A stretch of DNA of 64,000 nucleotides from GWE2-40-63 sp050251815 (GTDB lineage: Bacteria; Bacteroidota; Bacteroidia; Bacteroidales; SZUA-534). This document shows, piece by piece, positions 28,554 through 35,818 of this stretch. The stretch spans positions 1 to 64,000 of the forward strand of contig JBFWMB010000001.1 in NCBI GenBank assembly GCA_050251815.1. Direction: 5' to 3'. Position 1 is the first letter of the stretch. Each line of letters opens with the position of its first letter. A model generated the notes under the pieces. It saw only the letters and a program-made list of their open reading frames with translations, made no database searches and was not told the origin of the DNA. The position numbers were made by a program, and so were the translations under genes.

Positions 28554-31106
28554 TTATTTGTTCAAACCATTCAATAACTGTTCCAAAGAATATTCATCGG
28601 GAATTAAAACCTGGCGTGCCTTGCTCCCTTCGAAAGAACCTACCACTCCGGCTGCTTCCAATTGGTCAATAATACGCCCGGCCCTGTTGTATCCGATAGA
28701 AAACTTCCGTTGAATTAAGGAAGTTGAACCCTGCTGATTGGCCACAATTATCCGGGCAGCATCATCGAATAAAGCATCGCGTTTCGACAAATCAACCTCG
28801 CCCAAATCGCTGCCGGAATCCTCGCCCACATATTCGGGCAATGGATACGGACCCGGATAACTTTGCTGTCCCTGAATGTAATTCACAATCGATTCGAGCT
28901 CCGGCGTATCGATAAAAGCACATTGCAGACGTACCATTTCGCTGCCTTGCGAAATTAGCATATCTCCTCGTCCAATCAGCTGATTGGCACCGGGCGAATC
29001 GAGAATGGTGCGTGAATCCATCATGCTGGTAACCCTGAAAGCTATGCGTGCAGGGAAGTTGGCTTTAATTAAACCGGTAATAATATTTGTAGTCGGACGC
29101 TGTGTGGCAATAATCAGGTGAATACCGATGGCCCGGGCCAACTGTGCCAAACGAGCTATGGGCAGTTCCACTTCTTTTCCGGCCGTCATAATAAGGTCGG
29201 CAAACTCGTCGATTACCACTACAATATATGGCAGGAACCGGTGTCCTTTTTCAGGATTTAAGCGGCGTGCAATAAACTTGGCATTGTACTCTTTAATATT
29301 CCGGACCTGCGCTTCCTTAAGTAGATCGTAGCGGCTATCCATTTCGATACAAAGCGAGTTCAGCGTATTAACCACCTTCAACGTGTCGGTAATTATCGAT
29401 TCTTCAGAATCAGGCAATTTAGCCAAAAAGTGGTTTTCCAGTTTTTGATAAAGGGTAAGTTCCACTTTTTTAGGATCGACCAAAACAAGCTTCAATTGTG
29501 CAGGATGCTTTTTGTACAGTAATGAAGTTAAAATTGCATTCAGCCCAACGGATTTTCCCTGGCCGGTTGCACCTGCTACCAGAAGGTGCGGCATTTTTGT
29601 CAAATCAACCACAAAGGTTTCGTTCGATATGGTTTTACCCAAAGCAATGGGCAATTCAAATTTTGATTCCTGAAAGCGCTTCGATGAAATAATGGTGCGC
29701 ATGGCCACCACTTCGGGCTTCAGGTTGGGCACTTCAATACCCACAGTTCCCCGTCCGGGGATGGGTGCAATAATACGGATTCCCAAAGCTGCCAAACTCA
29801 GAGCAATATCGTCTTCGAGATTCTTTATTTTTGAAATACGAACTCCCGGAGCCGGAACAATCTCGTAAAGTGTAATGGTTGGCCCAACAATGGCCTTAAT
29901 CTTATCTATCTGTATCTTATAATTGGCCAGGGTTTCAACAATCCGGTTTTTGTTGCTGTGCAGTTCATCTTCCGAAACACTTACATTACCTGCATTATGC
30001 TCTACCAACAACTCAATGGGAGGTAATTTGTACTGCGACAAATCCATGGTGGGATCGTAATCGCCCTGGGGTTTGTCGCCAATTTTCTTAACCGGTGCAT
30101 CATCCTCACTGGTGCGGTTCTCAATCGACAGTTCAATTTCCTCGTCGGCTGCTACTTCTTTTTCAGGATTCACTGACTGTTCCTGCATTTCCTGCTCGTT
30201 TTCAACCACCTTAATCTCGATGGTTTCCAGGTTATCGAAGGGGTCAATATCATCCGTTGGCTCCGCTTTATTTATTTCTTTGTCAGGTGTAAAAGTTTCT
30301 TCCTGGCGGGTAGTGTAATCCACAATAAAGGAATCGTCATCATCCGAATCGGCTTCAAGCGATTGATTCTGAACTTCAGTTTCCGGCTCTTTGTATTGAG
30401 GATGTATTGCTGATGCGGTATCCGGTTCCTTTTCTTCAGGAATATTTATTAAAACATCATCGTCAGGATTCAGGCTGGTGTCAATCACGCGGGCTTCAAA
30501 AACCGATTTAACCATTGAGCGAACGGCATCGATAAAGCCCTCGAATAAAAAGGCCAGGTAAGCAAACAGAACTATGGCAAGTAAAAAACCGGTTCCTATA
30601 TTCCCGATTAAGGAAATTAACCAGTTGCTTAAAAAATAGCCATGGGCCCCTCCGGGAACAAAATCGGACGAGCGGAATATGAAGCCCAGACTAACCGACA
30701 ACCATAAGGTAGCCACCAACACGTATTTTGTGGTGCGTTTCAGCGGAAGCAGGCGGTAACCCAGTAAACGAATTCCCAACAAAGCCATCAGAAATACAAA
30801 ACTCATTGAAGCCACGCCAAACCAATCGTGCATAAATTTGTGGGCAAACAGGGCACCGAGTTTCCCCGACCAGTTCTCAACCACCAATTCAGCATTCTTA
30901 AACAATTCAAACAGCGACAGATCGAGTTTGCTTTGATCGATTTGCCAGGTAAAAAAATACGACACAAAGGCAAACAGCAGGTACACAGCCACAGAAATCA
31001 GAAAAACACCAACAATGATTTTAACCCGCTCATCGTTGGCAAAATTTTTTCCTTTAACTGTTTTTCGTTCTCCACCTTTGGTTGGTGTTTTTTTCTTATC
31101 GGCCAT
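28554..31106 (-). CDS. ftsK: FtsK/SpoIIIE DNA translocase
   Basis: An 850-residue cell-division translocase. About four transmembrane helices lie within residues 25-205 and anchor it at the septum. An acidic linker (about 210-345) precedes the alpha/beta motor. Walker A is GATGQGKS at 512-519, with Walker B in YIVVVIDEFADLIM and the following RPTTNIITG segment. The C-terminal winged-helix gamma domain (TSLIQRKFSIGYNRAGRIIDQLEAAGVVG) would read KOPS-like sequences and contact XerD. It pumps chromosome ends across the septum before dimer resolution. A minus-strand TATTTTTG -7-like box sits at 31133-31126. Confidence 0.96.
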   Translation of the reverse strand: MADKKKTPTKGGERKTVKGKNFANDERVKIIVGVFLISVAVYLLFAFVSYFFTWQIDQSKLDLSLFELFKNAELVVENWSGKLGALFAHKFMHDWFGVASMSFVFLMALLGIRLLGYRLLPLKRTTKYVLVATLWLSVSLGFIFRSSDFVPGGAHGYFLSNWLISLIGNIGTGFLLAIVLFAYLAFLFEGFIDAVRSMVKSVFEARVIDTSLNPDDDVLINIPEEKEPDTASAIHPQYKEPETEVQNQSLEADSDDDDSFIVDYTTRQEETFTPDKEINKAEPTDDIDPFDNLETIEIKVVENEQEMQEQSVNPEKEVAADEEIELSIENRTSEDDAPVKKIGDKPQGDYDPTMDLSQYKLPPIELLVEHNAGNVSVSEDELHSNKNRIVETLANYKIQIDKIKAIVGPTITLYEIVPAPGVRISKIKNLEDDIALSLAALGIRIIAPIPGRGTVGIEVPNLKPEVVAMRTIISSKRFQESKFELPIALGKTISNETFVVDLTKMPHLLVAGATGQGKSVGLNAILTSLLYKKHPAQLKLVLVDPKKVELTLYQKLENHFLAKLPDSEESIITDTLKVVNTLNSLCIEMDSRYDLLKEAQVRNIKEYNAKFIARRLNPEKGHRFLPYIVVVIDEFADLIMTAGKEVELPIARLAQLARAIGIHLIIATQRPTTNIITGLIKANFPARIAFRVTSMMDSRTILDSPGANQLIGRGDMLISQGSEMVRLQCAFIDTPELESIVNYIQGQQSYPGPYPLPEYVGEDSGSDLGEVDLSKRDALFDDAARIIVANQQGSTSLIQRKFSIGYNRAGRIIDQLEAAGVVGSFEGSKARQVLIPDEYSLEQLLNGLNK

Positions 31107-31272
31107 GAATTGTATTTTAATTAGGCAAAAATAACATGTTTAATCAATTAATAAAAAACGGGCCGGCTTTTAATTTTAATGCCTTCAACCCTGGCACTCC
31201 TTATTAACCTGTGAGTAAGCCCGACCATCGATTCCCGCCCGGGTTATAAGTGGAGTCAGGGAAAGTCCCCGG

Positions 31273-31959
31273 CTACTTTAGTGCAGAAAATATTTCGTCG
31301 ATGCTGGCTTTAGGAACTTCTTCAAAGCCTTCGGGAATCTCAAATACGGCATCCGGAATTTCACGCTCGAGCACTTCAACGGCCTCAAGATACATGGCTA
31401 TTCCGTTAACTTCAATCTGAAAAGCCATAAGCACTCCCGGAATTTCGAAATAGGGAGTTTGGGCATTGGGCTCTTTAATGGCTATTTGCCGGGTATAATA
31501 TACGCTAAAGGTTTCAGCCCCATTATTTACCGACACCCTGGCATGTTTGCATTTAAAATCGAGTATATCGCGGACTTCATTATCAAAGGCAACATCAACC
31601 GAATGATAGGTATCCATGCCCATGAACTGCGTAGTTTCGGTACAGGTATAGTAATAACGTTTACTCATCATCTTTAGCAGGTTTACCGACTTCTGCTGTT
31701 CGTATTGCCGGATAAAGGTCGATTTAAAAACACCCATCCAACCTTCCACATCCATTCGCACCGAGTTATTCTTAAACTGCATGGTCAGATACCCCGGCAT
31801 CAGCCCAATAATGGGGTTTTCCTTCTCCGATTGCAGGTAGTTAATTTTGTAGCGAATTGAACCTTCGTCAATACCGCTGTGACCCAACTTAAGCTGACAG
31901 GAACCCACCAAAAGGCCTACAACAAGAACCACCAACAACAACTTAAGCCTCGACTGCAT
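31273..31959 (-). CDS. DUF4412-type lipoprotein
   Basis: A 228-residue lipoprotein with a lipobox ending at Cys21 (LLVGSC). The remainder looks like the DUF4412 beta-rich family: an opening segment EGSIRYKINYLQSEKENP, then DILDFKCKHARVSV and YFEIPGVLMAFQIEVNG. Function is not known; the fold is related to LolA/LolB-type lipid-binding proteins, which fits its position beside lolA and ftsK. The ATG at 31959 was chosen over a TTG two codons upstream. It has a good promoter of its own on the minus strand. Confidence 0.7.
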   Translation of the reverse strand: MQSRLKLLLVVLVVGLLVGSCQLKLGHSGIDEGSIRYKINYLQSEKENPIIGLMPGYLTMQFKNNSVRMDVEGWMGVFKSTFIRQYEQQKSVNLLKMMSKRYYYTCTETTQFMGMDTYHSVDVAFDNEVRDILDFKCKHARVSVNNGAETFSVYYTRQIAIKEPNAQTPYFEIPGVLMAFQIEVNGIAMYLEAVEVLEREIPDAVFEIPEGFEEVPKASIDEIFSALK

Positions 31960-32045
31960 AAACAAATAGGGTAAACAGGGTTAGGGTATTCATAGAGATG
32001 ACTTGTACGCGTACTTTTACTGATTGTTTAGTTGACACTGCAAAA

Positions 32046-32075
32046 CAAATATAGATAAAATATTAAGCCTACAAA
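32046..32075 (-). promoter_or_regulatory. Promoter of the DUF4412 lipoprotein gene
   Basis: On the minus strand TTTG (32075-32072) is followed after 18 nt by TATATTTG (32053-32046), a full match to the Bacteroidota -33/-7 pattern. The leader to the ATG at 31959 would be about 80 nt. Confidence 0.5.
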
Positions 32076-32278
32076 ATTCTATTCATTAACAAGCCGGTTT
32101 TTGTGCTGCATCAATCCGCTTAAATGTCCGGGCCAATGCTTTTTACTGCAAGCAAATCGGTAAATCACCACATCAAAAACATGTTTAATAAAATAATTAG
32201 GCTTAAAACATTGAATTTGTGGTGTTTAATCATGTTGTTAAGCCAGTGAAAAGCACTGTAAGCTATCAAAAAATAGTT

Positions 32279-32286
32279 TAGATTTG
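32279..32286 (+). promoter_or_regulatory. -7 box of the arcC-argF pair
   Basis: TAGATTTG fits TAnnTTTG and would start transcription about 30 nt before the arcC ATG. No TTG is found at the -33 position. Confidence 0.35.
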
Positions 32287-32322
32287 CAGTTCCTGAAAAA
32301 TTGATATTTAATATAAAATACT

Positions 32323-33297
32323 ATGAACAAACTAGCTGTTATTGCTTTAGGAGGAAACGCCCTGTTGCGGGGTGACCAGGCAGGCACCATTGAAGAACAA
32401 GAAGATAACGCCACCGAAACTTTCGAAAACCTGGTATACCTCTTTAAAGAAGGATACAACGTAATTTTTGCACACGGAAACGGTCCCCAGGTGGGAAACA
32501 TCCTGATGCGTAACGATGCCGGCGAGCAAATGTACGGAATTCCCCAGATGCCTTTGGATATCTGCGTGGCCGACTCTCAGGGCGGCATTGGCTTTATGCT
32601 GGAACGCTGCCTTTTGAATGTATTGCGTAAACACAACATCAAACGCAATATTATTACGCTGGTTACCCAGGTAATGGTCGATAAAAACGATCCCGCCTTT
32701 CAAAACCCTACCAAACGCGTGGGTAAAATCTACACCAAAGAAGAGGCTGAAAAGCTGACTGCCGATAAAGGCTGGATTTTTAAAGAAGAAGTAAAAGCCC
32801 ATGGCGGATGGCGTCGCGTGGTTCCATCGCCCAAGCCCCTCGACTTTTTTAACTCCGAAACGGTAGAACAAATGGCCCGCGAAGGAAATATTGTAATTAC
32901 CGTGGGTGGTGGCGGAGTTCCGGTTTACATCGACGATGAAAACCGCGTACGTCCGCTCGATGCAGTTATTGATAAGGATTTGGCTGCTGCCATGGTGGCA
33001 AAAAAAGTGAATGCCGAAGAATACTACATCTTAACCGACGTGCCTTTTGTGTACCTGAACTACAAAAAACCCGACGAAAAGGTGCTGGAATTCCTGAACT
33101 ACGCCGACGCCCAGAATTACCTGGAGCAGGGTGTGTTTGGCGAAGGCAGCATGGCCCCAAAAATTAACGCTTGTCTCGATTTCGTTAAACAAGGTGGACA
33201 AAAAGCCGTAATTACCGAAGCCAAAAAACTTCAGGACAAAAGTTACGGTACCAAAATTACCATGGAATACGACGAAGCGGATTTAAAGAAAAAGTAA
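32323..33297 (+). CDS. arcC: Carbamate kinase
   Basis: A 324-residue amino-acid-kinase-fold enzyme. Signatures are ALGGNALLRGDQ at the N-terminus, FAHGNGPQVGNI, WRRVVPSPKP and the GEGSMAPKINACLDFV segment near the C-terminus. It interconverts carbamoyl phosphate plus ADP with ATP plus carbamate, giving substrate-level ATP when run catabolically. The next gene, 56 bp downstream, encodes ornithine carbamoyltransferase, so the pair would degrade citrulline to ornithine, CO2, ammonia and ATP. No arginine deiminase (arcA) or arginine/ornithine antiporter is next to them. Confidence 0.96.
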   Translation: MNKLAVIALGGNALLRGDQAGTIEEQEDNATETFENLVYLFKEGYNVIFAHGNGPQVGNILMRNDAGEQMYGIPQMPLDICVADSQGGIGFMLERCLLNVLRKHNIKRNIITLVTQVMVDKNDPAFQNPTKRVGKIYTKEEAEKLTADKGWIFKEEVKAHGGWRRVVPSPKPLDFFNSETVEQMAREGNIVITVGGGGVPVYIDDENRVRPLDAVIDKDLAAAMVAKKVNAEEYYILTDVPFVYLNYKKPDEKVLEFLNYADAQNYLEQGVFGEGSMAPKINACLDFVKQGGQKAVITEAKKLQDKSYGTKITMEYDEADLKKK

Positions 33298-33353
33298 AAA
33301 CATTAACTTAGCAGTCAGAAAACAGTAGGACTAATTTTTTAAACTATACAACT

Positions 33354-34355
33354 ATGGCTTACAATTTAAGAAACCGTCATTTTTTAAAGCTTCTGGACTT
33401 TAGTCCAAAAGAGATTAAATACCTGCTCGACCTTTCGGTTGACCTGAAAAAGGCCAAATACGCCGGAACGGAACAACAGCGCCTAAAAGGTAAAAACATT
33501 GCCTTAATTTTCGAGAAAGCGTCGACCCGTACCCGCTGTGCTTTTGAAGTGGCCGCTTTCGACCAGGGAGCCCACGTAACCTACCTGGGTCCATCGGGAT
33601 CGCAAATCGGACAAAAAGAAAGTATGGCCGATACCGCCCGTGTTTTGGGACGTATGTACGACGGTATTGAATACCGCGGTTACGGACAGGACATTGTGGA
33701 AGAACTGGCCAAACACGCCGGAGTTCCCGTATGGAATGGTCTGACCAACGAATTCCACCCCACACAAATTCTGGCCGACTTCATGACCATGATGGAACAC
33801 AGCGACAAGCCCCTGCATCAGGTTAAATTTGCCTATTTAGGCGATGCCCGCAACAACATGGGCAATTCGCTGCTGATTGGTGCGGCCAAAATGGGTATGG
33901 ATTTCCGTTCAGTAGCTCCTAAATCGGTACAACCCGATGCGGAACTGGTGGCCAAAGCCCTTGAAATTGCCAAAGAAACCGGCGCTAAAATTACCGTTAC
34001 CGACAAGGTAGCCGAAGGCGTTAAGGATTGCGATTTCCTTTACACCGACGTTTGGGTAAGCATGGGCGAACCCGACAGTGTCTGGGTTGAACGCATCAAC
34101 CTGCTTAAACCTTACCAGATTAATATGGATGTAATTAAAGCCACCGGAAATCCCAAGGTTAAATTTATGCATTGCTTACCGGCCTTCCACAACCGCGATA
34201 CCAAAGTGGGCGAAGAAATCTTCCAGAAGTTTGGACTCGACGGCATGGAAGTAACCGAAGATGTGTTCGAAAGCGAGCACAGCATTGTGTTCGACGAAGC
34301 CGAGAACCGTATGCACACCATTAAAGCTGTAATGGTTTCCACCCTGGGCCAATAA
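33354..34355 (+). CDS. argF: Ornithine carbamoyltransferase (probably catabolic)
   Basis: A 333-residue carbamoyltransferase. The carbamoyl-phosphate loop is STRTRC (57-62), with HPTQ at 135-138. The ornithine-side motifs DVWVSMGEPD and HCLPAFHN (273-280) mark a true ornithine enzyme rather than the succinylornithine type that Bacteroidota commonly use in arginine synthesis. Length and linkage to carbamate kinase suggest the catabolic (ArcB-like) direction, although the sequence alone does not fix direction. A terminator follows about 70 bp downstream. Confidence 0.93.
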   Translation: MAYNLRNRHFLKLLDFSPKEIKYLLDLSVDLKKAKYAGTEQQRLKGKNIALIFEKASTRTRCAFEVAAFDQGAHVTYLGPSGSQIGQKESMADTARVLGRMYDGIEYRGYGQDIVEELAKHAGVPVWNGLTNEFHPTQILADFMTMMEHSDKPLHQVKFAYLGDARNNMGNSLLIGAAKMGMDFRSVAPKSVQPDAELVAKALEIAKETGAKITVTDKVAEGVKDCDFLYTDVWVSMGEPDSVWVERINLLKPYQINMDVIKATGNPKVKFMHCLPAFHNRDTKVGEEIFQKFGLDGMEVTEDVFESEHSIVFDEAENRMHTIKAVMVSTLGQ

Positions 34356-34426
34356 AAGACAATAAAACAAAGACCTAAGGATAAAAATTCCTGTTTCGGG
34401 AGTTCCCCAGGTGCTTCAATACTATA

Positions 34427-34460
34427 AAAAAGCCACCCCTAAGCCGGGTGGTTTTTTTTT
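34427..34460 (+). terminator. Terminator of arcC-argF
   Basis: CCACCC (34433-34438) pairs with GGGTGG (34446-34451), with A/T extension of the stem and nine T residues after it. Confidence 0.85.
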
Positions 34461-34679
34461 GATAACCTGCTGATTTTTTTATCTAACCTCTTGGCTGCTT
34501 TAATATTATTTCTTAACTTTCGTTTGCCTTTTGAGAACTTACAATCATTACACGATGAATCACTTACGTCAATTACCTCTATATATACCTGGCTGCCTTA
34601 CTTGGGGTGGCAGGACCTTCTTAATCAATTAACGTTGTGCTTAAGCGCAACAAGTATTAACATCCAAAAATTTTACCTT
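34461..34679 (+). other. Leader region of the HU-like gene with an 18-bp near-palindrome
   Basis: No gene is supported here; the HU frame runs upstream through this region only from a TTG and without family resemblance. A TTG (34491-34493) and TAACTTTC (34514-34521) form a one-mismatch promoter. The near-palindrome GTTGTGCTTAAGCGCAAC (34634-34651, one mismatched pair) lies 28 bp before the ATG. Confidence 0.4.
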
Positions 34680-35063
34680 ATGGCAATACAGTTTAAAGTA
34701 TTGAGTAAGGGTGAACCGGGAGTTGTTGGCGGGGGCGTTAAAAAATTCTACGCTCAGGCTGAATACAAAGGCTATACCGACATTGAAGAACTCACCGGCT
34801 TCATCGAAAAGACCAGTACGGTAAGCGGGGCCGATATCAGGGCGGTACTTTACGCCATGATGGACGCCATGCCCACCTATCTGGCCGACGGTAAAATTCT
34901 TCAGTTGGGCGACGTAGGAAACTTTCGCGTAAGCATAAGTTCCGAGGGCAATGCCGAGGAGACCAAAGTTACGGCCGACTCCATTAAAAAAGCCCGAATC
35001 GTGTTTACACCCGGTAAAAAACTGAAAGACATGTTAGCTACGGTGAAATTCACCAAGGCGTGA
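34680..35063 (+). CDS. HU/IHF-like DNA-binding protein of the Bacteroidota type
   Basis: A 127-residue protein beginning MAIQFKVLSKGEPGVVGGGV, as in the HU-HIG branch found widely in Bacteroidota. The HU core follows: helices in EELTGFIEKTSTVSGADIRAVLYAMMDAM, then the beta region GKILQLGDVGNFRVSISSEG and KARIVFTPGKKLKDMLATVKF. It is longer than E. coli HU (90 residues) because of the N-terminal extension. Expected role is nucleoid binding or local DNA bending. The ATG at 34680 marks the start of family similarity. Confidence 0.88.
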   Translation: MAIQFKVLSKGEPGVVGGGVKKFYAQAEYKGYTDIEELTGFIEKTSTVSGADIRAVLYAMMDAMPTYLADGKILQLGDVGNFRVSISSEGNAEETKVTADSIKKARIVFTPGKKLKDMLATVKFTKA

Positions 35064-35414
35064 TTCCTTTAAAGCGAGGCTGTGCTCCCAAAAAAAGTAT
35101 AGCCCCGCTTTATTGTCCCTTTGAGTACACTAAAAAAACAGACTCAAGCTCCCCTTAAAAATTTGCAGCGCTGCCGATAAAAATTTCGTGCCGTGGAAAA
35201 TATATTTTCCTGCGGTGGAAATTAATATTTCCTGCGGTCGAAATTTTATGCTCCCGCTAAGCCAATAAACACAAGCCTTCAGGGAAACAGATTTTTCTGC
35301 TTTTAAATAGGTTTTTTTTATTAACAATAAGGCAGCCCGGCTTGTTATCTATTCCAAAGGCAGGGCTGCATAAAAGCCCGCTACCACAAAATATTCACTT
35401 AAAACTAATGTCTT
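35064..35414. other. Intergenic region with imperfect terminator and 22-bp tandem repeat
   Basis: A stem with one mismatch (35071-35081/35101-35111) may end the HU-like transcript, but only weak T-richness follows. A short tandem repeat occupies 35173-35255. No gene is supportable. Confidence 0.45.
35173..35255. repeat. 22-bp tandem repeat, about 3.8 units
   Basis: Three 22-bp units start at 35190, 35212 and 35234, each opening GCCG or GCGG followed by T(G/C)GAAA. A shorter 17-bp unit at 35173 precedes them. The two central units are themselves near-palindromic (GGAAA...TTTCC). Confidence 0.6.
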
Positions 35415-35651
35415 ATGAGCGAGAAAAAAGAGAAAGCAGAAAAAAAAGAGAAGAAACCCGAAGTAATTACGGCCGAGAAGCAAATAAACGAAAGTGGCGA
35501 AGCCGCTGCCAAACTCGAGAAGAAACTTAAAAAAACCAAAAAGAACAAAGACCGTGAACAAACCGCCGAAACCCTGAGTAAAAAGCTGGAAGGCGCCATT
35601 CAAAAAGTGAAAAAACTAAAAAAGAAACTCAAGAAAGCCAAAAAACAATAG
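35415..35651 (+). CDS. Small lysine-rich coiled-coil protein, unknown function
   Basis: A 78-residue, strongly basic protein made largely of Lys, Glu, Ala and Thr with no hydrophobic core, signal peptide or cysteine. Charged heptad-like stretches (EAAAKLEKKLKK, KLEGAIQKVKKLKKKLKKA) predict an extended helix or coiled coil with a polylysine-like tail. It has a clean ATG start, its own strong terminator and lies near the HU-like gene. It resembles histone-H1-like basic nucleoid proteins in composition only, so a DNA- or RNA-binding role is a guess. It may also be a low-complexity frame, although the terminator position argues for a real gene. Confidence 0.6.
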   Translation: MSEKKEKAEKKEKKPEVITAEKQINESGEAAAKLEKKLKKTKKNKDREQTAETLSKKLEGAIQKVKKLKKKLKKAKKQ

Positions 35652-35675
35652 CGGCTTATAGGAAACACTAAGCTT

Positions 35676-35706
35676 AAAACCATCCCCAGGCAGGGATGGT
35701 TTTTTG
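35676..35706 (+). terminator. Terminator of the lysine-rich gene
   Basis: AAAACCATCCC (35676-35686) pairs with GGGATGGTTTT (35693-35703), a 6-nt loop and more T residues, 25 bp after the stop codon. Confidence 0.85.
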
Positions 35707-35739
35707 TTTTTTACCGGGGTCCGGCATCACTTAAAAGCT

Positions 35740-35747
35740 TATATTTG
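35740..35747 (+). promoter_or_regulatory. -7 box upstream of the DUF4139 gene
   Basis: TATATTTG matches TAnnTTTG, 72 bp before the ATG at 35819. The -33 element is not evident. Confidence 0.35.
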
Positions 35748-35818
35748 TATAAACGTAAAACCAGGCAAAAGCCAATGCAAAGCCTGAGTACATGTATAAC
35801 CTGCATAAAAAAATAACG

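Larger units (their letters stand above)
31960..32322. other. Divergent intergenic region, DUF4412 gene / arcC
   Basis: A 363-bp divergent control region holding the minus-strand promoter at 32075-32046 and a plus-strand -7 box at 32279-32286. A small hairpin (CAGTG/CACTG, near 32245-32257) lies just upstream of the latter. No gene seen. Confidence 0.55.

Noticed and set aside
31140..31272. tRNA or small RNA in the GC-richer gap upstream of ftsK
   Set aside because: No cloverleaf pairing, T-loop consensus or strong hairpin can be drawn.
32347..32871. A 174-codon open frame on the minus strand
   Set aside because: It is antisense to the carbamate kinase gene, without recognizable motifs.
35071..35111. 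Strong terminator of the HU-like gene
   Set aside because: The stem has a mismatch, a 19-nt loop and no T-run; kept only as a weak possibility in the intergenic entry.
35173..35255. CRISPR array
   Set aside because: Units of 22 bp abut without spacers and differ in sequence; there are no cas genes.
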